From Deltaproteobacteria bacterium (GTDB taxonomy: Bacteria; Desulfobacterota; Binatia; DP-6), in assembly GCA_005888095.1 (NCBI GenBank), contig VBKF01000117.1, positions 1 to 53,350 on the forward strand: a DNA stretch of 53,350 bases, read 5' to 3'. Made by a program: the position numbers and the translations under genes. This document shows, one piece after another, positions 25,320 through 34,167 of this stretch; within the stretch, counting starts at the first letter, position 1, and every line of letters starts with the position of its first letter. The notes below the pieces were generated by a model. It did not search any database, had not been told where the DNA came from, and saw nothing but the letters and a program-made list of their open reading frames with translations.

Positions 25320-25845
25320 GGGCCTCGAGCAAGGCCACCTGCTCCGGCGACGCCCAGTCGCGCGGCCCGATCACGCGCTCGACGACATGCCCGGTGCGGT
25401 CGATCACGAACGTCTCCGGGTATCCCCATACGCCGTAGCGGTCCCCCACCTGGTGGTCGGGATCGACCAGCACCGGGAACGACAGCCGCATCTCCTTGAC
25501 GAACGGCTCGACCACCCGCTTGCCATCCTCGTCCTGGCTGACGGCGAGGAGCTGGAAGTCGCGATCGCGCAGCCGCTCGTACAGCCGCTGCATGGACGGC
25601 ATCTCCTCGCGGCAGGGCGGACACCAGGTCGTCCACAGGTTCAGGAGAACCACCTTGCCGCGCAATGCCGAGAGGCGAACGGCTTGTCCCGAGAGGTCGG
25701 GCACGGCGAAGTCGGGCGCGAGCCGGGGTCCCCGGTGCTGGAGCCAGACGAGCCCCACCGCGGCGGCGAGTCCGATCGCCGCCGCGGTGAGCCCGACGGT
25801 CAGGCCTCGGCGGCGTGCCACCGCCGCTGCGCGAGGAGCTGCCAT
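25261..25845 (-). CDS. TlpA/ResA-like membrane-anchored thiol-disulfide oxidoreductase
   Basis: This protein of up to 194 residues has an N-terminal anchor helix (LTAAAIGLAAAVGLVWL), then a thioredoxin fold with the redox motif WCPPC, GVWGYPETFVID and the cis-Pro context. It would act in the periplasm in cytochrome c or disulfide handling. ATG 25845 overlaps the Lgt gene by 46 nt; a start near 25821 (GTG) or at the Lgt stop is also possible. A CtpA, Lgt and thioredoxin neighbourhood points to envelope maturation. Its 3' end overlaps the ACT gene. Confidence 0.87.
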   Translation of the reverse strand: MAAPRAAAVARRRGLTVGLTAAAIGLAAAVGLVWLQHRGPRLAPDFAVPDLSGQAVRLSALRGKVVLLNLWTTWCPPCREEMPSMQRLYERLRDRDFQLLAVSQDEDGKRVVEPFVKEMRLSFPVLVDPDHQVGDRYGVWGYPETFVIDRTGHVVERVIGPRDWASPEQVALLEALIAAGEAGAASAEARRGPS

Positions 25846-26567
25846 CCCCCGATGCCGAGGAGGACCAGGCTCGTGAGCTGCGCCTCCGTGAGGCCGAGCG
25901 CCACCGGTGCGTTCACGCGCACGAACTCGACCAGGAAGCGGGCCGTGGAGGCGAGGAGGAGGTACCACCAGAACACCGTACCCTCGGGCGCTGTCACCCG
26001 TCGCATGCGCCAGAGGAAGAAGAACACGGCGAAGTACGCCGCGCTCTCGTAGAGCGGCGTCGGATGCACGACCACGCCCGCCGGCTTGTCCCAGCCGACC
26101 ACGGCGTAGGGATAGGCCATGCCCCACGGCAGCGTCGTCTCCTTCCCCCAGTCCCCGTCGCCCGCAAGCTGGCAGCCGAGGCGGCCGATCGCCTGCCCGA
26201 GGGCGATCGCCGGCGCGGCGACATCCGCGCCGCGCAGCCAGGGGATGCCGGCGCGGCGGAAGAAGATGGTCACCGCCAGCGCGCCGCCCACGAGCCCGCC
26301 GTAGAAGACGAAGCCGCCGCCGTTCCACAGGAAGTCCGCCGGCGCGCGCACGAACTCCGGCCACGCATCGAGCACGAGCCAGAGCCGAGCGCCCACGATG
26401 CCGCCCACTGCCGCCCACACGACCGCCGAGGAGCCGAGCGCCGGATCGTATCCCTTGCGTGCGAACTCGCGCGACGCCGCCGCGCTCGCCGCGAGGAAGG
26501 CGAGCGCGAGGAAGATGCCGAAGATGTGGATCGGGATGGGCCCCAGGTGGAGCACGTCCGGGATCAT
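25800..26567 (-). CDS. lgt: Prolipoprotein diacylglyceryl transferase
   Basis: This 255-residue, multi-spanning membrane enzyme transfers diacylglycerol from phosphatidylglycerol to the lipobox Cys. Motifs visible are HIFGIFLALAFL near the N-terminus, GGLVGG (FYGGLVGGALA), the Lgt signature in the variant form GRLGCQLAGDGDWG, and the Arg-containing RFLVEFVR. The classical GRxGNFxNxE is changed, as in several non-enterobacterial groups. ATG 26567 is placed at the conserved MIPDVLHLGPIPI start; upstream reading is random. At least two predicted lipoproteins in the window would use it. Confidence 0.9.
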   Translation of the reverse strand: MIPDVLHLGPIPIHIFGIFLALAFLAASAAASREFARKGYDPALGSSAVVWAAVGGIVGARLWLVLDAWPEFVRAPADFLWNGGGFVFYGGLVGGALAVTIFFRRAGIPWLRGADVAAPAIALGQAIGRLGCQLAGDGDWGKETTLPWGMAYPYAVVGWDKPAGVVVHPTPLYESAAYFAVFFFLWRMRRVTAPEGTVFWWYLLLASTARFLVEFVRVNAPVALGLTEAQLTSLVLLGIGGWQLLAQRRWHAAEA

Positions 26568-26613
26568 CTGGAAACGGTGATGATAGCGGACGCGCCGGGC
26601 CGCCGCTACCGAC

Positions 26614-27540
26614 TTACCCGGCCGCGGCGGTGAGGCGGCGGGGCAGCTCACAGATGAAGAGCGCACCGCCGTCGGGGGCGTTCTCGGCCCAGATCCGCCC
26701 GGCGTGTCCCTCGACGATCTCGCGACAGATGGCGAGGCCGAGTCCCGTCCCGCCGGCGGCGGACTTCGTCTTGCTCGACTGCACGAACTTGTCGAAGACG
26801 AGCTCGAGCTCCTCCGCGGGGATACCCGGGCCATGATCGCGCACCGTGAGCCTCACCAGGCGCTCCCCGGGTCGCAGGGTCACCGTGATCCGCCCGTTCC
26901 CCTCCGGGGAGAACTTGACGGCGTTGCTGAGCAGGTTGCGGAGGAGCTGGCGGATCTTGCCCCGGTCAACCGCCGCCAGGACGCCTTCCTCGGCGCCGGC
27001 GTACTCGATGACGAGGTGTTTCTCGCTGGCCAGCGAGCGAAACTCGTCCACCGCGTCGAGCACCTCGTGGCAGAGGTCGGCTTCCACGAGGTCGAAGGTC
27101 ATCTTCCCGGCCTCGAGCTTCGCGAGGTCGAGCAGGTCGTTGAGGAGCTGGAGGAGCGTGCTCCCGCTGTCCTCGATGTTCTCGAAGTAGTCCTCCAGCT
27201 CGTCGCGACCGACCGTGGCGCTGCCGCGCACGCCGAAGCGGGCGAAGCTCAGGATGCCGTGCAGCGGCGTGCGAAGCTCGTGCGACATGTTGGCGAGGAA
27301 TTCACTCTTGGCGCGGTTGGCGGCCTCGGCCGCCTCCTTCGCCCCCGCGAGGTCCCGCAGGACCGCCTCGAGCTGCGCGGTGCGCTCCCGGACGGTGGTC
27401 TCGAGCCGCTCGTTGTGCCGGCGGATGACCTCCTGGGCCGTGTAGAGCTCGGCGCTCTTCTCCTCGAGGAGACGCTCCGCTTCCTTGCGAGCTCGCCGTT
27501 CGCGCTCGGCGCGCCGGGAAAGGGCCTCTACGTCGGGCAC
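26614..27540 (-). CDS. Soluble coiled-coil histidine kinase, partner of H-NOX
   Basis: This 308-residue kinase has no transmembrane segment. A long charged coiled coil (about 5-75) leads into HisKA with H87 (ANMSHELRTPLHG), the N-box NLLSNAVKF, G1 DHGPGI and G2 AAGGTGLGLAI. The start is GTG 27540, 13 nt inside the end of the H-NOX gene. It has no sensor domain of its own, so H-NOX is the likely sensor in trans, as in NO-responsive H-NOX/HnoK pairs. The output regulator may be the receiver-kinase hybrid encoded first in this operon. Confidence 0.87.
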   Translation of the reverse strand: MPDVEALSRRAERERRARKEAERLLEEKSAELYTAQEVIRRHNERLETTVRERTAQLEAVLRDLAGAKEAAEAANRAKSEFLANMSHELRTPLHGILSFARFGVRGSATVGRDELEDYFENIEDSGSTLLQLLNDLLDLAKLEAGKMTFDLVEADLCHEVLDAVDEFRSLASEKHLVIEYAGAEEGVLAAVDRGKIRQLLRNLLSNAVKFSPEGNGRITVTLRPGERLVRLTVRDHGPGIPAEELELVFDKFVQSSKTKSAAGGTGLGLAICREIVEGHAGRIWAENAPDGGALFICELPRRLTAAAG

Positions 27541-28081
27541 GGCGCCGCGATGGTACGCTCGAGGGAGAAGCGCACGCCGCTTTCGCCGGGCAGGGCCTCC
27601 CGGGCGATCGCGATCCGCTCCCCGAAGTGCTCGGCGCAGCCGAGGATGAGGCCCTCGGCGAGGTCCGCAAACGGGCGCGACGAGCGGTAGACCATGTCGA
27701 GTCGATCGGGCGCCGGTGCCGAGCACTCGAAGCTCGGCAGCTCCGCGTCGGGGTAGAGCTTCTTCACCTCGGTGTGGATGTGCATCTCGATGCCCATGAG
27801 GAAGTCGAACGCCGACCCCACACCCGAGAAGAAGCGGGGATAGAGCTCGACGAACCGCCGGAAGAGATGCCGTCCGAATTCCCGCACCAGAACGGGGATC
27901 GCGAGCCCGGTCGCCCTGCTCAGGGCGGCCACCAGCGCGATCAGCTCGCCATGATCGTAGGTACCGACGGCGGTGTAGCTTCCGCCCGACGGCACCCCGC
28001 TGGCGTCGACGATCGCATCCGCCACGTCGGGGGAGAAGCGTTGCTCCACCATCTCGAGGAATTCCGTAAAGACGATGCCCT

Positions 28082-28085
<4 letters not shown>
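27528..28085 (-). CDS. H-NOX heme gas-sensor protein (HNOB domain)
   Basis: This 185-residue protein begins MKGIVFTEFLEMVE and carries the H-NOX signatures: proximal heme ligand H104 (HIHTEVKKLYPDAELP) and the YxSxR propionate motif Y133/S135/R137 (VYRSSRPF), then GLILGCAEHFGERI. It binds heme and senses nitric oxide, or oxygen in some lineages, in the cytoplasm. Residues for oxygen versus NO selectivity cannot be judged without an alignment. Its ATG overlaps the upstream hybrid kinase stop by 4 nt, and the downstream kinase starts inside its 3' end. Confidence 0.92.
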
Positions 28086-29185
<1,100 letters not shown>

Positions 29186-29290
29186 GCGGGTTCCGCTCGC
29201 CCGGCGGCGCAGCGGTTTTCGGCACGTTGGAGCCGGAACTTGAGTCGACGGCTGCCAGGGACGGAACGCGCGCGATCAGGGCCGCGCGAC

Positions 29291-29791
29291 CTAGCGCCCC
29301 AGCCGCCTGAGCTGGCGAGCGGTGAGCGCCCAGCGCAGGGTGGCGCCGGCGGGCGGTACGAGCTTCTCGACCTCGACCGCGACGCACCCGCCCTTCTTGA
29401 GGTCGATCGCGAGCCGATCGGGCGCCCCGGTCAACAGCAGGGAGGCGAGCCGCGACAGTCCCGGCTCGTGCCCGACCAGCATCACCTGCTCGTGGCGCGA
29501 CCACGGCCGGAGCGCCGCCAGCGTCTCGGCGGGCGGCACCCCCGGTGCGAGCGCTGGAAGCTCGCGGGGGGAGGGAGCGCGCTCGAACGCCGCGGCGACG
29601 ATCGCCGCCGTCTCGGCCGCGCGCGGCAGCGGGCTGGTCAGGATGACGCCGCACTCGATGCCGAGGGCCCGTATCCCCCGCGCGGCGACCGCCATCCTCG
29701 CGCGGCCCCGAGGCGTGAGCCGCCGTGCCCGGTCGTCGCCCCCGGGAGGGGCGTCCTCGGCGATTCCGTGGCGGAGGAGATAGACGGTCAT
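29291..29791 (-). CDS. sixA: SixA-type phosphohistidine phosphatase
   Basis: This 166-residue histidine phosphatase has the RHG motif (R7-H8-G9 in YLLRHGIAED), LTPRGRARM, TSPLPRAAETA and the second catalytic His in LVGHEPGLSRLASLL. SixA removes phosphate from phosphohistidine in phosphorelay or PTS proteins. It overlaps the CHAD gene by 4 nt (ATGA) and ends the five-gene phosphate operon. In this setting it could instead act on other phosphorylated substrates. ATG 29791 is at the canonical MTVYLLRHG start. Confidence 0.88.
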   Translation of the reverse strand: MTVYLLRHGIAEDAPPGGDDRARRLTPRGRARMAVAARGIRALGIECGVILTSPLPRAAETAAIVAAAFERAPSPRELPALAPGVPPAETLAALRPWSRHEQVMLVGHEPGLSRLASLLLTGAPDRLAIDLKKGGCVAVEVEKLVPPAGATLRWALTARQLRRLGR

Positions 29792-30759
29792 GTGCCGGTC
29801 GCCCGCACCAGGCGCAGCACGCGCGCGGCGCGCTTGTGCCGCGACAGCTCTTCGAGCACACCGCGCCGGAGCGTGGCACGGTCGAATCGGCGCCACAGGG
29901 CGGGAAATCGCCGCCGGCGCCGGCGGGCGCGACGTCCGAGCACGCGGATGAGCGCTCCCATGGCGAGCAGCGTGGCGGGCGGGAGCGACGCCGTATCCGC
30001 GAGCTCACGCAGCCGCGCGATCTGAGTGACCGCGTCCTGATGCGCGCCGAGCGTGTCCTGCAACCGCTCGAGCAGCCGGAGCATCCGGACGAGCCGCTTT
30101 CCGCCGAGACCGCGCAGCGTCTCGAGGGCGTACCGCAGCCGCTTCACCCGCACCCGAAGGCGATGAAACGCCTCGGGTGATGCGTCGTCGTCGAGCCGCC
30201 TCCCGGCGCGCAGGACGGCGCGGAGATGGGGCGCGGCCAGGTCGCGGGCGATCTGGCCGAGGCCGAGGTCCGGTCGCACGCCGCCGAGGGAGGCGAGGCG
30301 GGTCAGCACCCTGCGGCAGCGGGGCCCCTCGAGCGTGCGAACGAGGCCGTCGTGGGCGAGGGCGCGGCGCTCGCGGAGCACGGTCACGAGCGGCGCGAGC
30401 GCATCCCGCTCGACCGGATCGAGCCGCCGGCCGCGGGACGCGATCGCCATGAGCAGCACGTCCAGGTCGCGCACCGCGCCGATCGCGTCGGCGAGCCACG
30501 CGAGCTCCTGGGACGCGCGGCGCGCCGTGCCGGCGCCAAGGACGGGCTCGAACAGGCGCAGCGCAGCACGCAGGCGCCGGGTGGCCACGCGGAGCTGGTG
30601 CACGGGCTCGGCCTCGCCCGCGCGCGCACCGGCCTCCTCGCGCGCGAAGACCCGCAGCTGGAGCCGCAGCGCGCTCGCGAGCGCCTCCCCCGCCGGGTCG
30701 TTGGGCGAGAGCAGCAGGCCTCGCGGGCGGACCTGCCCCCGAGGGCGGCCTCCCCTCAC
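29788..30759 (-). CDS. CHAD-domain protein (polyphosphate-binding type)
   Basis: This 323-residue protein is almost entirely one CHAD domain: VHQLRVATRRLRAALRLF, AIGAVRDLDVLL, FHRLRVRVKRLRYALE and LGAHQDAVTQ. The conserved His and many Arg/Lys residues line a basic helical groove, and CHAD domains bind inorganic polyphosphate. Here no CYTH phosphatase is fused. It is wedged between the second thymidylate-kinase-like gene and sixA with 4-nt overlaps on both sides. This context ties it to phosphate chemistry. Confidence 0.88.
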   Translation of the reverse strand: MRGGRPRGQVRPRGLLLSPNDPAGEALASALRLQLRVFAREEAGARAGEAEPVHQLRVATRRLRAALRLFEPVLGAGTARRASQELAWLADAIGAVRDLDVLLMAIASRGRRLDPVERDALAPLVTVLRERRALAHDGLVRTLEGPRCRRVLTRLASLGGVRPDLGLGQIARDLAAPHLRAVLRAGRRLDDDASPEAFHRLRVRVKRLRYALETLRGLGGKRLVRMLRLLERLQDTLGAHQDAVTQIARLRELADTASLPPATLLAMGALIRVLGRRARRRRRRFPALWRRFDRATLRRGVLEELSRHKRAARVLRLVRATGT

Positions 30760-31511
30760 CGTCCGCGGCTCGCGCCCGCGTCGGCCGGCGGCGCCACGGC
30801 GAGCTGCCCGGCGCTGGCGAGGTAGCGGGCGATGTGGGCGCGGAGGTCGTCCTGGATCTCCTCCACCGAGCGCCGTGCGTCGACCCGGACGAAGCGGAAC
30901 TCGTCCGCGAGGCGATCGTACTCCTCGAGGAGGCGCCGCTGGTAGCGGTCGAACGACTCGAAGATGTCGGTGCCGAGCGCGAGATGCATGCCGGACTCCC
31001 AGTAGTTCATTCCCTTGCCCGCCAGCACCCGCGGCACCAGGTGCTCCAGGTCGATCTCGAGGTAGAGGACGAGGTCGGGCACCAGCGCCACGCCGAAGAG
31101 CTGGCGCGTCCAGCCGGGGTTCGCGCCCATCACGGCGTTGCGCGCGAACGCCGTGTACATGTAGCGGTCAGCGATCACGACGAAGCCCGCCTTGAGCGAC
31201 GGGATGATCTGATGCTCGAGCCGGTCTGCGAAGTCCGCGGCGTAGAGCAGGCTGAAGGTGGTGACCGTGAGGTAGTGCCCCGCCTTCGCCTCGTTGATCG
31301 TCTCCGAGAGGAGCGGCGAGCGGGTCCAGCCGGTGTTGCTCACCGCGTAGCCCTCGACCTCGAGCCACGAGCGCAGCATCTCGATCTGGGTCGACCGCCC
31401 CACGCCGTCGGTCCCCTCGATCACGATCAGGTGGCCGGGCAGCGGGCCGAGCTTCAGGTATGGGAGTCCGTGCCCGTACCACCGTTTCCTGCGCCTAGCG
31501 CCGGGAGCCAT
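30756..31511 (-). CDS. Thymidylate-kinase-like protein with P-loop Lys to Arg change
   Basis: This 251-residue protein has a dTMP-kinase fold: P-loop GTDGVGRST (R39 replaces the Walker A Lys), the DRY motif IADRYMYTAF, and a lid/C-terminal region. The usual length is about 210. I chose ATG 31511 for its GGAAGG ribosome site; ATG 31541 is also in frame. Loss of the Lys usually cripples ATP binding, so it may be a regulatory partner of the intact paralogue just upstream, or use a different phosphate donor. The neighbour overlaps are 4 nt (CHAD) and 17 nt (paralogue). Confidence 0.8.
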   Translation of the reverse strand: MAPGARRRKRWYGHGLPYLKLGPLPGHLIVIEGTDGVGRSTQIEMLRSWLEVEGYAVSNTGWTRSPLLSETINEAKAGHYLTVTTFSLLYAADFADRLEHQIIPSLKAGFVVIADRYMYTAFARNAVMGANPGWTRQLFGVALVPDLVLYLEIDLEHLVPRVLAGKGMNYWESGMHLALGTDIFESFDRYQRRLLEEYDRLADEFRFVRVDARRSVEEIQDDLRAHIARYLASAGQLAVAPPADAGASRGR

Positions 31512-32328
31512 TCCGGCCCTTCCGGTCCCGCGGTCCGTCATAGTCGCGGAGCATGGCCTGGACCACGCGGCGTACGGCCTTCTGCAGCGTCTTGATCTCG
31601 GCGGTGGCGTCCATGACCTCGAGCCCGAACTCCCCCGTCAGGCGATCGTAGGTGTCCAGCACCCGGCTCTGGAAGAGCCGGAAGCTCTCCACCGGATTCG
31701 CCGCCAACCCGAGGTCCATGCCGGCCTCGTGGTACTTGAGCTTCGAACGACCGGCGAGCAGGCGCTCGAGCGACACCTCGATCGGCACGCGGAAGTACAA
31801 CGTCAGGTCGGGCCGCGGGGCGAAGCTGTAGACCGCGCGGACCCATTCGGGGTGGACACCCCGCGCCACGTCACGGCCGAAGGCCGTGAAGGCGTAGCGG
31901 TCCGCCAGCACGATCATCCCGGCCTTGAGCGGCGGCATGATCTGGTAGGTCAGACGATCGGCGAAGTCGACCGCGTGCAGCAGGCTGAAGGTCGTCGGCG
32001 TGAGCAGGTCCTTCTTCTTCCCGCGCTTCATCGAGCGCCGGACCAGCCGCGAGGAGTTCCACTCCGTGAAGTGCACCCGGTAGCCGCGCGCCGCGAGCCA
32101 GCGCTGGAGGAGGAGGAGCTGGGTGGACTTGCCCGATCCGTCGACGCCTTCGACCGCGATCAGCCGCCCCGGATACGGGTGCGGGAGGTTGAGCAGGCTG
32201 TCGCTCAAGCGGCTCAGGCGCGAATCGCCGCGCGCGGCATCTCCGGCGTGGTCCGCTGCCGGAGCCGCAGGAGGACCGGCCGGTCGAGAAGCCGGGCGAG
32301 AAGATCCACCCGTCGCTGTGCTGCCCAT
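31495..32328 (-). CDS. Thymidylate-kinase-like protein, intact P-loop
   Basis: This dTMP-kinase-fold protein of up to 277 residues has the P-loop GVDGSGKST (K67 counted from ATG 32328), FTEWNSSRLVRRS in the substrate loop and the DRY motif LADRYAFTAF. ATG 32328 gives a 115-nt overlap with ppx and about 45 low-complexity residues; a start at about 32208-32217 near the ppx stop is equally plausible. The adjacent paralogue shares the same order of motifs. The housekeeping Tmk would not be expected as a tandem pair, so a specialised role is likely. Confidence 0.8.
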   Translation of the reverse strand: MGSTATGGSSRPASRPAGPPAAPAADHAGDAARGDSRLSRLSDSLLNLPHPYPGRLIAVEGVDGSGKSTQLLLLQRWLAARGYRVHFTEWNSSRLVRRSMKRGKKKDLLTPTTFSLLHAVDFADRLTYQIMPPLKAGMIVLADRYAFTAFGRDVARGVHPEWVRAVYSFAPRPDLTLYFRVPIEVSLERLLAGRSKLKYHEAGMDLGLAANPVESFRLFQSRVLDTYDRLTGEFGLEVMDATAEIKTLQKAVRRVVQAMLRDYDGPRDRKGRNGSRR

Positions 32329-33785
32329 AGCTCGAGTTCCGCGTTGTCTTTGCCGGAGTCCACCTCGATGAGCAGGCGGCCTCCCCGATGCGAGGTGCGT
32401 ATGCTTCTAACCACACTGAACTGGGTCCGGTCCAGTGCGTCGGAAACCCGAAGCAAGGCGGCCAGCGCACGCACCCGCCGCCGCATCGGAGGGGGCAGCA
32501 CCTGGACGTCCGGGTCTGACGGGCTCGGAAGTTGCTTTCGATGGCCCCTCGCCACCAGGGCGAGCATCTCGATGTCGAGCGGCTCGAAGCCGAGCAGCTC
32601 GCCCGTCCGGATGAGGTACGCGGAGTGGCGATGGTGGCGGCCGTGGTCGATCGCATGGCCGATGTCGTGCAGGAGCGCGGCGTACTCGAGCGGCTCGCGG
32701 GCCGAAGGCGGCAGCCGGAGCTCGTCGGCGGTGGCATCGAAGAGGGCGAGGGCGAGCCGGGCCACCTGGCGGCCATGCGCGTTCGGGCCTGCGAAGCGTT
32801 CCGCCAGCGCCTCGACGGAGCGACGGCGCACGCTGGCGGCGTCGCCGGGACCGGAGCGCAATCCAGCGAGCTCGAGCAGCAGTCCTTCGCGCAACGCCCA
32901 CGTGCAGGCCATCAGCTCGGGGATGCGGGCCTGCCCCAGCAGCAGGTCGAGCAGCACGACCGCGGCCGGCATGAGATCCACCCGCTTGGTGTCGATCCCG
33001 GGGAGCGACGCTCGCCGCGCCGCGCCCGCGCCAAGGATGCGCTGCCTCAGGCGCGCGATCTCCGCCGCCCTGGCGCGCGCCCCGTGCAGGCGCGCCACGT
33101 CCTCGCCGCGCGCCGCACAGGCCATCGCGACCAGCCCGTTGACCGTCCCGGAAGTCCCGATGGCACGCAGGGTTCCCGCCCGGCGCACCCGCGCCAGCAC
33201 CTCGCCGAGCTCCCGGCGGAGATGCTTCTCGAGCTGACGGACCTGCCCGGTCCGGGGCGGATCGTCGATGAGGAAGCGTTCGGTCAGCCGCGCCACGCCG
33301 AGCGGCAGGCTCCGCATCCAGAGTGCCCGCCCGTCGCGGACGAGCACGAGCTCGACGCTTCCGCCCCCCACGTCGACCAGCAGGTGGGGGCCGCCGTCGA
33401 GACCGAGGGCGTGGCGGGCGGCGCGGAAGATGAGACGCGCCTCGTCCGGACCCGAGATGATCCGAACCGGGATGCCCGTCTCCCGCCGGAGCAAGCGGAC
33501 GAAGGCGGCGCCGTTCCGCGCTTCGCGTACCGCGCTTGTCGCCACCGCGCCGAGGCGCTCGACGTGCCGCGCGCGCGCCAGACGCTCGAAGGTCTTGAGC
33601 GTGCGCAGGGCCAGCTCCGCCGCCTCGCGATCGAGCTTGCCGCTCGTGAAGGCACGGCGGCCGAGGCGTACCATCTCCTTCAGGCGATCGACCACCTGGA
33701 TCCGCCCATCCGGGCTGACGTCGGCCACGAGCATGTGCAGGGAGTTGGAGCCGACGTCGATCGCGGCCAGCCGCACCGCGGGCAT
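32214..33785 (-). CDS. Ppx/GppA phosphatase with C-terminal HD domain
   Basis: This 523-residue protein opens with the ASKHA phosphate-binding motif AAIDVGSNSLHMLV, followed by VDVGGGSVELVLV and GTSGTVNGLVAMA of exopolyphosphatase/guanosine pentaphosphate phosphatase. The C-terminal third is an HD domain (ALLHDIGHAIDHGRHHRHS), as in E. coli Ppx. It hydrolyses polyphosphate or pppGpp. ATG 33785 has AGGGGGG upstream. It is the first gene of a five-gene operon with two thymidylate-kinase-like proteins, CHAD and SixA. Confidence 0.9.
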   Translation of the reverse strand: MPAVRLAAIDVGSNSLHMLVADVSPDGRIQVVDRLKEMVRLGRRAFTSGKLDREAAELALRTLKTFERLARARHVERLGAVATSAVREARNGAAFVRLLRRETGIPVRIISGPDEARLIFRAARHALGLDGGPHLLVDVGGGSVELVLVRDGRALWMRSLPLGVARLTERFLIDDPPRTGQVRQLEKHLRRELGEVLARVRRAGTLRAIGTSGTVNGLVAMACAARGEDVARLHGARARAAEIARLRQRILGAGAARRASLPGIDTKRVDLMPAAVVLLDLLLGQARIPELMACTWALREGLLLELAGLRSGPGDAASVRRRSVEALAERFAGPNAHGRQVARLALALFDATADELRLPPSAREPLEYAALLHDIGHAIDHGRHHRHSAYLIRTGELLGFEPLDIEMLALVARGHRKQLPSPSDPDVQVLPPPMRRRVRALAALLRVSDALDRTQFSVVRSIRTSHRGGRLLIEVDSGKDNAELELWAAQRRVDLLARLLDRPVLLRLRQRTTPEMPRAAIRA

Positions 33786-34167
33786 GATACCCCCCTGCCG
33801 GTGCGAAGTCATGTGAAACGATCTTCTCGGTACCGTAACCGGGCCTTCACAATTTCCGCGGTCATGGATGAGTACGCTGGCTGTCATCGAAACGTCGGGC
33901 TCGTTGGGCAAGAGATCCGGCTACGTCCCACCGCTCTCATCAACTGAGCTCGTCATGCGTTGAATTTCCGTGTCCTCCGCCGCCGATCGGGACGCTCGGA
34001 GCTCTTCAGTTTCGCTCAGCGCATGAGTAACCCGCGTGCACGGTCACGTCCTTCGGTGAAACCGCAGGCGTAATTGCGTCTCTTTGTCCGGGGCGATAGG
34101 GGAGCGTCCACAATTTCGTGGACAACCGCTTCGGCGCGGCACTAGGTTCGCCCGCCTGGAGGAACCC
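33786..34167. other. Gene-free spacer with one operator-like inverted repeat
   Basis: This is a 382-nt divergent spacer between the Ppx gene and an exported-protein gene. It is visibly less GC-rich than its flanks. It contains GTCCAC-N6-GTGGAC, a perfect palindrome at 34106-34123, about 45 nt before the exported-protein start. The sequence CACAATTTC occurs at the palindrome and again near 33849. I see no convincing reading frame, tRNA or terminator. Confidence 0.5.
34106..34123. repeat. Perfect 6-bp inverted repeat, 6-nt spacer
   Basis: GTCCAC aatttc GTGGAC lies 44 nt upstream of the ATG at 34168. The spacing and palindrome suit a transcription-factor operator or a short mRNA hairpin. No poly-T follows, so it is not a terminator. 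A match to any known regulator motif was not established. Confidence 0.4.
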
